Assembly: GCA_002179805.1 (NCBI GenBank)
Contig: NAVB01005327.1
Span: 1 to 17,595 of the forward strand
Direction: 5' to 3'
Length of the DNA stretch: 17,595 bases
Origin: Acanthamoeba lenticulata
Lineage: Eukaryota; Discosea; Longamoebia; Acanthamoebidae
Part shown: in pieces, positions 1 to 11,249 of the stretch
How positions within the stretch are numbered: the stretch's first letter is position 1
Layout: the number at the start of each line of letters is the position of its first letter
Position numbers and translations under genes: made by a program
Notes under the pieces: model-generated
Told to the model about the DNA's origin: nothing
The model's database searches: none
What the model saw: only the letters and a program-made list of their open reading frames with translations

Positions 1-286
1 CTCTCCGCCGGGTTAATCTCCTTAAAGAATTCGAGGTCGAGCTGATAGTGCTTGCCATCGGCAGTGCCGCTGAATTTGAGGTGCGTTTCAGTCAGTTCTA
101 CCTTGGCATCCTTCGCGTCCTGAACGTCGATGGTGAGGAAGAGCTTATCCTTGCGCTGGGCCCAAAGAACAGGAGGAATGAACGTCTGACTGCGGAGCAT
201 CAATCACATCACGTCGTATAAAATTAGAGGCCACTTAGAGCCGTCGCTTTGGCAAGCCCAGGAGAGATTAAATCGTACCTCGCCAT
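1..286 (-). CDS. HSP90 co-chaperone p23 (CS domain), 3' part missing
   Basis: Exon 1 is 279..286 (ATGGCGAG), the intron is 190..278 (gtacga...ccgcag), and exon 2 is 189..1, running off the window. The joined product begins MASQTFIPPVLWAQRK and continues with LFLTIDVQDAKD and then LDLEFFKEINP. This order of a WAQR motif, a beta strand ending in D-x-x-D, and a hydrophobic strand before an acidic-proline turn is the CS-domain fold of p23/Sba1. Family knowledge: p23 binds the closed ATP-bound HSP90 dimer in the cytosol and slows ATP hydrolysis during client maturation. The acidic C-terminal tail lies outside the window. An ATG at 198..200 inside the intron is in frame with exon 2 and would give MLRSQTF if the intron were retained; the spliced start is preferred because the donor and acceptor are good. 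Another CS-domain protein (e.g. NudC-like) is possible but fits less well. Confidence 0.87.
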
Positions 287-543
287 GTAGAACAGTTGAA
301 ATGTAGACACACAAACCAGATCTATTGCTCGCGCAAGGGAGTTGCTATTTTCAAAATGGAAAAAAACCGGATTCTGAGGCCGGCACTTTTCTCCCACATT
401 TCCGGTCTCTGCCCAACAGCTGTCCCACCACGGTGCACGGGTTTGCTAAGATAAAAGTGGTCTTGAACCGCGGACCACCACGTTTCATGAAACGCACGCT
501 GTGAAGTCTTCTTCTATGTGCAGGAAGGAAATCGCATGTGGGC
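287..543 (-). promoter_or_regulatory. Gap between WDR24 stop and p23 start; presumed p23 promoter
   Basis: This stretch holds the 3' flank of WDR24 and the 5' flank of p23, both on the minus strand. No open frame here looks coding. It contains a perfect 14-bp palindrome, CGTTTCATGAAACG, at 481..494, and AT-rich blocks around 350-370. The TTC-AT-GAA core of the palindrome has the spacing of a two-unit heat-shock element, which would suit a chaperone gene, but two units are fewer than the usual three. No clear TATA box is seen. Confidence 0.4.
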
Positions 544-3500
544 TCAACCCAAAAGGGGCATCACAAAATCGCGCGCGGTGCACAGGTGCGCGCAGGCAGC
601 CGGGCACACGGTTTGCTTCTTCATCTCGAACCACTCGTACATGTGCTGGATGTGGCCACCGTGTCCACAACCCTGGCACCACACATAAATGCCCTTCACG
701 ATTTGGTGGCTTTGGTTTGTGCATTGTTTGTTTGAGTCAGCCTAGATCCACAGCAGCCAACGGTTGGTACGTGTGTCATGTACCAAACGGAGCAGGTGTT
801 GGTAGGCTTGTTGCAGTGTTCACAGGCCCAGCCCACCTTGTAGAGCGGTCGGCCGCAACCAGGACAGTTGGTGTGCACCGTTGTGGATTTCTGTGTCGGA
901 TTAAATGGTGTATGTTAGTGAGCGACGAACGGCGAGCAAGGTGGACTGGCCAGATGGCGCCGGACCTGGTTGATCGCGCGAATGTCGTCAATCGGGCAGA
1001 TCCTGATGATCTCGTTGGCTGCCGACCACAACTGAAGACGATGCAGCAGTTCTTCATGGAGCCAGCAACAACAGCAGCAGCAGCAATAAGCCATGATCAT
1101 CAGTATCATCGGCAGGTGGACAACAGTGGCAAGGATGCGAAGAGAATTTGGGGGGGGGGGCGAACCGATGTAGGAGAGGAACCACTGTGTGGTGGTCTTC
1201 TTGTCCAGCGGGAGATGGCCCTGAAGCGCGAGGGACATGGCCACGCAAGTCTGTACGTCGCCCTGGTTGCCGTAGAATTCGAGCATCTCGCGCACCACCG
1301 ACTCATAGCACCACCGGGCGATGGCACCCCCAAAGCCCCCGTTGGCGCCCATCGCCTGTGCCGCCATCTGAGAAGCCACAGCCCAACCACAACAGCATCA
1401 GCGCCACATCAGCTCCTCTTCTTGTCCAAACACTGAAGGGGGAAGAAATTTGGGGGGGGGAACCGTACCTCGACGAGGTCGTTATCTGTCGCGCCGTTGG
1501 CGTGACTTGAGCTTTCCACCCGAGTAAACACATCGCCGTCGTAGCCCTCACTCTCATCGTCGCTCCCCTCGGCCTCGTCGTCGAGCCCGTCGTCTTCATC
1601 TGAAGTCGTATGATGACGCCGTCAGCATCAAGCAGGTCGTGGTGATGATGGTGGTGTTGGCGAAACAGCGACAGAGCACGAGCAGGGAAGAAGAGGACGG
1701 CGAGGAGAAAGACGACGGTACCGGTGTGGCGTCGTAGGGCGGGTGACGTCGACGGTGGGGGCGGATCAGCTGAGGAAAAGGGCGCGGCCGTGATAGAGTG
1801 AATGTCCATGATGCCGCCCTCACCCTTGCCCATAGTGATCATGTTCGCGTGCCGCAGTGTCGTGGCCGTGCCCGTCGACTTGCGCAGCGTGATGTTACCC
1901 GGGCCTTCGACTGTGCCACCATTGCCTGCGGCAAAACAATGCGACGACGAGCGTGAGCGCGAGGGGAGCGCCATTGCGCTGCCGCGGCGGAGAGGGAAGG
2001 CCGAACCTGGGAGGGCTGCAATCCCGATCGAGCCATCGCTGTCGTTGAGCGCGAATGAACGCTTGGCCTGGCCGCGCGAATAAGTGAGTGCTACTCATTT
2101 GAGTTGACAAGAGAGACATGAGCGTACGGGTAGAGAGGTCTCCTGGCTGGTCGCTCGTCGCACGGCGTCCTTGGCCAGCTCCTGCGGCAGCAAGTAGTCT
2201 GCAGACATGCATGGAAGGTGGCACGCCACATTAGAGTAAACACATGTAGACGTAAATGGGACGATGCCGGGTATCGCGTTGGTGGGGATGCAAGAGATTG
2301 TAATTGTACCGTCCATCGACTCGACGACGGGCAGGGCCTCGGTGGAATTGCTGTGAGGTTGCGGTTTGCCAATGTAGGAGCCCTTTGGCGTGAAGGGCGA
2401 CCGGTCGGTGTCGACCATGCCCTCGAGTTCGCCCGCGCCGAGCGAACTTCGAACCGAAGCCGCTGTCGACGCTGTGTGTGAGTCGGCACAAAAAAGGGCT
2501 GCACATCAATTGATTGGGGAGGGAGCGGAGACACACCCCCGGGCGTGGCCGACTCGCTATCGATATCGGCGTAGAGGGTCTTGAGCACCATCCACGACTG
2601 GGCGATCTGGAATTGCTTGACGCTTTTCGCCTCCTAATGTGCCGGCGCAGAGTGTGTGCGTGTGAGCGCTTTGATGGGATGCCAAGGCAAGGCAAAATCC
2701 GGGGGGGGGAGGGGCTGGTCCACCTGCGCGTTGTGCTCGCACACTTCGGTGAAGGTGCCCTTGTATCGGTAGTTGTGGGCCAGATGCTGGAACGAGTGAT
2801 GATCAAACAGCGCCGCGTTATGCTGTGACGCAACAAACACGCACCACACAAGTTAGGCACTGCCTCGACGAGCGTGAGCCCCATGATTCGTGGGGGAGGG
2901 AAAGGACGGCTAACCATTTGCATCGGTGTCTGGATCTTAACCACGCCGGGCAGCTTCGGGGGTGCTGCGGACTTGACGCGCTCCTTGGAGAGGCTGGGCG
3001 AGTCCTTCGCACCCCCCGCCTTCCCGATCCCCGCGCCCACGGACGCCGAGCGGGAGAAAATGGAGGTCGCCTGCTTAGCCGGCGCGGTCGCTCCGGGCCT
3101 AAGACCATTGCGCGACCACCATCACCATCAAACGAGGGCCACAAGACTGTGAGCACACCCGAGCAAGCAGTCGTAAAGGGATGATGAAGAAGAGCATCAG
3201 CAGCGGTTGCGTACTCGGCCGTGGGATTGTCACGGTCGACAAAGTCGTGCAGGTTGGCGAGCTCGTTACGCACGTTCCACGAGAGGCCTACCGTGCGAAT
3301 GTGCTGATAGGGCCGATAGGCTTCCTGCATGCCGGACATAAGCCGATCGCTGACGTCAGCGCCCTTCCATATAGAAAGCGGTAGGCCGGGAGAGGGGGGC
3401 GGAGACCTTGAGGTTGTGACATCGCAGGGTACCGTCCTTGGAGCAGGCGATAACGCAGTCGGGCACAGTTTTGTGCCAGATGAAGCCCGTGACCACATCG

Positions 3501-4788
3501 CGGTGGCCGACCACGGAGCTCAGCGGGATGTAGGGCTTGTTGCTGTCCCACACGTGGATCTGACAGTCGACCAGCGAAGCGGTGGAGGCGATTCGAGCCG
3601 GGTAGGCGGGTTGCCACTGCAATCGACCAACGGACGCGATTGTTTGGATGGTATGCTTCGGATTGGAGGCTCGCGGGTTGAGGTCCCATATCTGCACCGC
3701 AGCGATAGCAAACAACAGGAAAATCTCACTTTAAAATAAAAGAACCCAACAAGAATCATCAAAAGCCCAACCTTGATGAGCCTGTCTCTGCCACCAGAGG
3801 CGATGATGCTCTTTTCTTCAGGATGCCAGCAAATAGTCATCACCAATCCCTCGTGGGCCGTAAATCGTCGCTCGAACGCATTCGGCCGACGAATGTCCCA
3901 CACCTGCATTATAATGAAAACATGAAAAATTGAGGCCTCACAAACGTAACGTTGTGTGGACAAGCAACACGAACCTGCACGGTGCCGTTATCGAAGGCGG
4001 CACCAAAATAGTTGGAGTAGAACGGATTGAACTGCACGTCGCGGACGCTGGTGGACTTGGCGTCAAACGTGATCGCTTTCGCATTGGGATCACGGATGTC
4101 CTGTGCGTACGCAAAGTGAGACCGTGCAACGGGCTGCATGCTAGCGGAGGCGAGAAAGAACGAACCCACAGCTTCATCGTCCCGTCCTGCGAGCCAGAGA
4201 GGAGGTTGTAGGCGTTGCTTGGGTGCCATGTGAGTCGATTGACGGTGCGGGTATGCTCCACTATCACGCGCTCCCGCTTCTGTGTGCGGCCGTCGCGATG
4301 GAGCACGTTCCAGATGACCACCGCGCCGTTGGTGGCAGCCGTGGCGATCTTGTTGCCTGAGCCAAACAACAATCAGTGATGACGGTAGCGTGAGAAAGGG
4401 CATCACCGCACGCGATACATAAGGGCAAGGTGTGGCGCACTCTCAGTCGGGTGCCATTGCACATCCACAGCGCTGTAGCTGAGGTTGAGCTTCTTTTCGG
4501 TGGGGCGGAGGCTTTCCACCTCCGTAAACACTTGATTGGTGTCGTGGGGTCTCACATCGAAAATTTTTAGGACTGCGCCCGAACCTCGGTCAGCGAGATG
4601 CACGCGTGATGAAGATGAAAACAAAAAAGTGCCGTACCGTCTCGTCCTGCCGCCACAATTCTGTCACCATCTGGTGCAGGGCTGATAGCATTGAGCGGTT
4701 TGGCGAGATCTAGGCAGCTGGCCGGTGACGGCCTGCTGCTCCCGTCATCTCTCACGGCGTGTAGTCTTTCCACATCGCCCTCCATCAT
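544..4788 (-). CDS. WDR24: GATOR2 subunit WDR24 (WD40 propeller plus C-terminal zinc ribbon/RING)
   Basis: Nineteen exons: 4788-4638, 4572-4441, 4356-4166, 4100-3975, 3903-3772, 3691-3407, 3363-3157, 3070-2915, 2822-2724, 2633-2537, 2471-2310, 2198-2128, 2067-2007, 1925-1824, 1599-1469, 1367-1166, 1051-966, 890-784, 709-544; 2664 nt, 887 aa. Human WDR24 is about 790 aa. Residues 1-340 form WD repeats, with [48 protein letters not shown] and SGGRDRLIK all aligning with WDR24. The middle is low-complexity and acidic ([16 protein letters not shown]). A helical block follows ([16 protein letters not shown]), then CPGC...CEHC...CSVC and [16 protein letters not shown], ending with a CPAACAHLC pair near residue 875. 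GATOR2 acts at the lysosome to oppose GATOR1 and activate TORC1 when amino acids are present. Exons 7-9 are the least certain: intron 6 is only 43 nt and ends in AAG. Confidence 0.95.
1063..1086. repeat. CAG/CAA triplet repeat, 8 units
   Basis: On the plus strand the units read cag caa caa, then four cag, then caa. The repeat lies in WDR24 intron 16, close to the acceptor, so on the transcript it reads as TTG/CTG and may serve as part of the pyrimidine-rich 3' end. Confidence 0.9.
1150..1160. repeat. G11 homopolymer in WDR24 intron 16
   Basis: Eleven G on the plus strand, so C11 on the transcript, 5 bases after the donor start. A similar C9 tract followed by AAATTT lies in intron 15 (1452-1460) and a C9 tract in intron 9 (2701-2709). 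All are intronic, so length errors would not shift the coding frame. Confidence 0.9.
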
Positions 4789-5219
4789 GATCGCTGACTT
4801 CAGATAGGCTCAATGCGGTGCAGCAAGCACTAGGGCCAACGTTCGCAGATCCAGATAAACGGCAAGCCCCAGCACAAAACGATGAAATCTTAGATACTTA
4901 GGCCGCTACCCTCGGTCCAGCCAAAGAAATTCCTTTGTGTTGGGAAACAAAAAACCTTTGTTTAATATTAAAAAGGTGTGGCCATCCCTCTTTGCTGTGG
5001 CCTCCGCCACCAGTAAGCTTGCCACGTTCTGTTGCTAGTGCTGCGCCCCTCCATTTTATATCGTTCCAACGTCCTTTTAACAAGCACCCCTCCTTGGGCA
5101 CCTGTGGATGGTGGAGGCTCACGTGTTGTCTTCTCGAAAAAATTACGGTCACGCGCGCGCGAGTCCTCCCCTCTGTCACTCTTGAGTTTTGTTGTGCGGA
5201 CAGCCCGCGCTCGGCTCGC
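4789..5219 (-). promoter_or_regulatory. Gap between phosphatase stop and WDR24 start
   Basis: This is 431 bases with no convincing coding frame. On the minus strand a TATAAAA box sits at 5054-5060, about 270 bases before the WDR24 start codon; if used, the 5' UTR would be roughly 240 nt. Between the two lies an AT-rich near-palindrome at 4954-4977. The 3' processing signal of the phosphatase should also be here, but no AATAAA on the minus strand is obvious. Confidence 0.4.
4954..4977. repeat. 24-bp inverted repeat centred on TTTAATATTAAA
   Basis: The sequence is ACCTTTG, then TTTAATATTA, then AAAAGGT. Eleven of twelve base pairs match, and the inner 12 bases are a perfect palindrome. It lies in the WDR24 5' flank, and CCTTTGT also occurs as a direct repeat at 4932-4938. 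It could be a dimeric protein-binding site or a 3'-end signal; the sequence alone does not decide. Confidence 0.8.
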
Positions 5220-6920
5220 TCAGCTGAACAGGGTCGTCATGGCCAGAGGCGCCCAGGCGGTCGCCGACAGACACACCACCGTGTAGTTGATGAACTTGGC
5301 GGGGATCTCGATGGCATACCTACAAACAAAAAACAGTACCGTGTAGTGATCAGTATACGCTACGCGAGTGGGGAAGAGGTGAGGGTGAAGTTGGAAAGCG
5401 CACCTGGCCTTCACGCTGTCCTGAGTCTTATTCGGCAAAATTGAGGTAAGGAGAATGTTGGACACCTTCTTCATGATGAGGCGAGTCATGAAGACGACAA
5501 GGTAGCCTGCACAAAATAACAACTCGTCAGCACTTTGCACTGGACTAGGGTTCGAGACGCGCACAACGTACCCACTAAGATTCGGGCCAGGGCGACGAGG
5601 TAAGTCTCGCCGGCGAACAACTCCGAGAAGTTGAGGCGGTGGAGGTTAACCTTGCCAAAGAGGCCCAAGTGGAGCAGACCACCGTTCAGAGCACCTGAAC
5701 AGTAACGAAACGGTGAAAGCTGGTGAGCTTGCGCCCGGTTGCACCCACCCTCACCTGCTCCAAACGAGAATTACGAACCCAAAATGGTGGCAGTATCGCC
5801 GTAGGAGTTGGTCCATTGCTGCGGGGCGGGGTAGATGGCCAAAAGGCCAGCCAGTACAAGGGGCATTCCAAGCATGACCTGAATAGGGCACGTGTCGAGC
5901 ACGTAGTCTACATGGCCGTTGACGTTCACCCAGATGTAGAAGCAACCCACGCCTGCAGCCACAACAAATCACTCACATTAATCGATGGGCACAACGATAA
6001 AGAAGAACTGAACAAGGCAATCCGCAGAAGGTCGAGAAAAGAATCGAGAAATAACAGGTGAAAATCAGGAAGGATTTAAGCGCTGACATCGATGCTTACT
6101 CGTGGCCACGAGTAACAAGGAGAAGTAGCGTACCGACAGCAGTTCCCCAGAAGAGATCTGAGGGCGAGTGCACGCCCAAATACATGCGAGAGAGGCAGAC
6201 CGAGAGCCAGAAGACCACGCTGACCGAGATGTAGATGTACGGCTCGGAAACGGCGTGTCTGTAGCAATAAAGGGCGATGCAGAGAGGCAGCGTCGTGGCA
6301 GCGATCGCGTGCGTGCTCGGAAGACCATATTCGCACTCGTAGTGGTGCTCGAGCCTGGCCACGGTGTGGGCATAGGGCCGTGGAAGTTGAAAGAGATCCT
6401 TGAGCATGTGGCCCAAATAGCAGGAGAAGCACCAGAGGAAGACTACGCTTTCCGCCAGCTCGGTGACAAAGTGCCACCAGAGGAAAGGCAGAAGGAGTAC
6501 GAAGGTGACCTCCTCACCCAGCACCGAGGCGAATCGGAAGTAGATGTCGCTCACGAGATAGAAGAGAGACTTGAAGAAGCCAATCTTGGCCGTTGCTGGC
6601 TTCACGGATCGTGAGGTGGTGATTTTCTCCTCTTTGTTGTTTGGTTGAACAACACCACCATTCTGATGCCGATGTTTGAGCCCTCGGACGGCCTGATCCT
6701 GTGCTTTGGGGCTGTCGCTGCCCGAGGCTGGCGCCACTTTCTCCTTGGCGACAATGGGAGCCTCTGTCTCGGGGAAGGAGACAAAGTTGAGGAAGTCGCG
6801 CTTCTGGCCTGCGCCGAAGAATCGTTGGAACTTGGCAACCGTGGGGAAGCCGTCTTCAACCTGCAACAGCAGCCAGCTCCGCACCATAGAGAGTGTCGTG
6901 TTTGCAGCCTTCTCGTCCAT
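5220..6920 (-). CDS. Sphingosine-1-phosphate phosphatase (PAP2 family, SGPP type)
   Basis: Five exons: 6920-6134, 5952-5779, 5694-5572, 5506-5404, 5319-5220; 1287 nt, 428 aa, close to human SGPP1/2 (about 400-440 aa). All three phosphatase motifs are present: KDLFQLPRP (residues 174-182), PSTHA (201-205) and SRMYLGVHSPSD (244-255), with His204 and His251 as the expected catalytic pair. Family-specific matches beyond the core are VAKFQRFFG near the N-terminus, GEEVTF...LPF before motif 1, GDTATILGALNGG mid-protein and IEIPAKFINYT near the C-terminus. Several hydrophobic helices predict a multi-pass ER membrane protein. Family role: it dephosphorylates long-chain base phosphates, feeding sphingosine or phytosphingosine back to ceramide synthesis. 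A linker of about 60 polar residues (roughly 51-112) before the first helix is poorly conserved. ATG 6918-6920 is the first in-frame Met. Confidence 0.94.
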
Positions 6921-7520
6921 TATATGTGTGGAAAAAGGAGAAAGAAGAAGAATGGAAGGATGTTCGGCAAGCGTCCTCTATCGATCGTTCTAGATGAATT
7001 CGATTTTCCTCTGGCCACCTCGCGTTGTTCGAAATCGAATCGACAAGCGAGCGATTGAGGAGGTTCAAGACGCCTCCAAAATGGTGCAGCGGTGAAGAGG
7101 AGGGGCGGCGAAAAGGGGAATGGGCGGCGAGAGAAGAAAAGATTGATTGGAGCGCGTGCCGGCGAGGCGGGAACAGGAAATTGAACGCCGGTTGAGTGTG
7201 CGATGCACAGCAGCCGCACGTGTCCACTTTTATCAAGGTAATAATCTGGGCAATATCCACCTCCGCCAGCAAGCCGCGAACCAGTAGGAACTTCTCGGAG
7301 AGACGGTCCGGCTCCGTCCAGAAGCGTCGTTCGAACTGTCGCACGCGATCTTACCCCGCTACCGTACTCTCACACAGGACAGAGAGCTCTCCTGATCAAG
7401 GCTTTGGTCGGTTTTTCCTTGTTTGTAAACAAACACGATTGAACAGGACCGCAATCATGGGCTTACACAAGCTTCTAGGTGCGCACGTGCATGCCATCTC
7501 GGCCACTGCAGGCCTCTGCT
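6921..7520 (-). promoter_or_regulatory. Gap between aminopeptidase stop and phosphatase start
   Basis: This is 600 bases. The part next to the phosphatase (about 6921-7100) is pyrimidine-rich on the minus strand and looks like a promoter and 5' UTR. The part at about 7400-7520 is the aminopeptidase 3' flank and contains a near-palindrome, TGTTTGTAAACAAACA (7420-7435, 7 of 8 pairs matching), with a forkhead-like GTAAACA core. Between them, about 7205-7345 reads open on the minus strand with coding-like codon choice but no recognised family or clear splice context; see the findings. Confidence 0.4.
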
Positions 7521-10535
<3,015 letters not shown>

Positions 10536-10563
10536 TGAACAACTTGCGCTCACGGAGACAGTG

Positions 10564-10685
10564 CTGCTCGGTCGCAGATGGGAAAATGACAAGGCAAGAA
10601 AATGCAAAAAAAAAAAAAAAAAAAGTGAACAAATTTTAAGGGTGTCACTCAGCCAGTAGGTAAAGGGCTCTTCCTGTAGGCTCAC
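10564..10685 (-). other. Candidate 5' UTR intron of the aminopeptidase gene
   Basis: On the minus strand a CAG|gtgagc donor lies at 10686/10685. A run of 19 T (10606-10624), flanked by further pyrimidine-rich sequence, leads to an acceptor ending gaccgagcag at 10564. Length, tract and splice sites fit a 122-nt intron about 30 bases before the start codon. A later acceptor near 10544 is also possible. Confidence 0.45.
10606..10624. repeat. A19 homopolymer
   Basis: Nineteen A on the plus strand (T19 on the minus). It is the longest homopolymer in the window. It is not followed by target-site duplications or remnants of a retroposed gene; its place fits the pyrimidine tract of the candidate 5' UTR intron. 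Confidence 0.9.
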
Positions 10686-11249
10686 CTGCACGAGCTACAC
10701 GGTTAAGGAATGCACACTGGCCCCTGTTCTGGATTGTCCTCGGTGAAGGGCGAGCTCGATCGCCAAGGGTCTGAGGAACTTCACACGACCAAGCCCGGCC
10801 TGGAGCGCACACCTCCGTGCACAAGACTCAGCCTCCGATGAGCATTAGTGACGTGCTCCCCTCCTTCCTCCCGTCTTTCGCGAGCAGACGTCTGCGCCAC
10901 CAAAGGAAAAGGCCCGCAAAGACAGCCACAGCATCTCCCGTGAGCGAAATTGCGGGATGCCGAGTGGCCCGTGGTCCCCACTAGTTCTACGTGTTTTTCT
11001 TGCGAAATAAGAGGCACTTCACCGATACGACTGCCGCTACCGAGAGCCCAGTCCGTTCACTTGAAGCCCACTTCAACAGAAGCACTTCATTCTAGGACTG
11101 ATCAAACAATCGCAACTGCTCTAATCTATCAATTTTTTAATCCAGGTACGGAATTCGCGATTCGATTTTTCGCGTGGTTTGCTCCTCTTTGCTCACCCTG
11201 TCTTGGTACCGCCAGCAGCGCCAACAAAAACGCACACACTACAGCAAAG

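Larger units (their letters stand above)
1052..1165 (-). other. WDR24 intron 16: 114 nt, stop-free, in frame
   Basis: The intron starts gttcg and ends in ccatgaag. It is 38 codons long with no in-frame stop, so retention would insert a proline-rich then cysteine-rich peptide just before ELLHRLQLW. Splicing restores [12 protein letters not shown], which matches the family (SYIDLLQRFRLW), so removal is the expected form. It contains an 11-base C-tract (sense strand) and a CTG/TTG triplet repeat. Confidence 0.75.
10536..11249. promoter_or_regulatory. Divergent control region between aminopeptidase and chorein genes
   Basis: This is 714 bases between two start codons on opposite strands, so it should hold both promoters and 5' UTRs. 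Besides the candidate aminopeptidase UTR intron, the chorein side shows a second possible UTR intron at 11146-11215 (CCAG|gtacgg...taccgccag, 70 nt), preceded by a CTAAT-like box and T-run at 11121-11138. No canonical TATA box is clear on either strand. The open frames here have no coding look. Confidence 0.45.

Noticed and set aside
501..1436. 311-codon plus-strand open frame
   Set aside because: It is antisense to WDR24 exons 16-19, whose zinc-domain match is unmistakable; the plus frame is Cys/Arg-rich with no family look.
10606..10624. Poly-A tail of a retroposed gene or SINE
   Set aside because: No target-site duplication, no adjacent gene copy, and a simpler reading as an intronic pyrimidine tract on the minus strand.
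10950..11249. Upstream extension of the chorein protein in the same open frame
   Set aside because: The extra 100 residues have no chorein look, and the region contains a likely UTR intron; the family start is at MTELASHLF.
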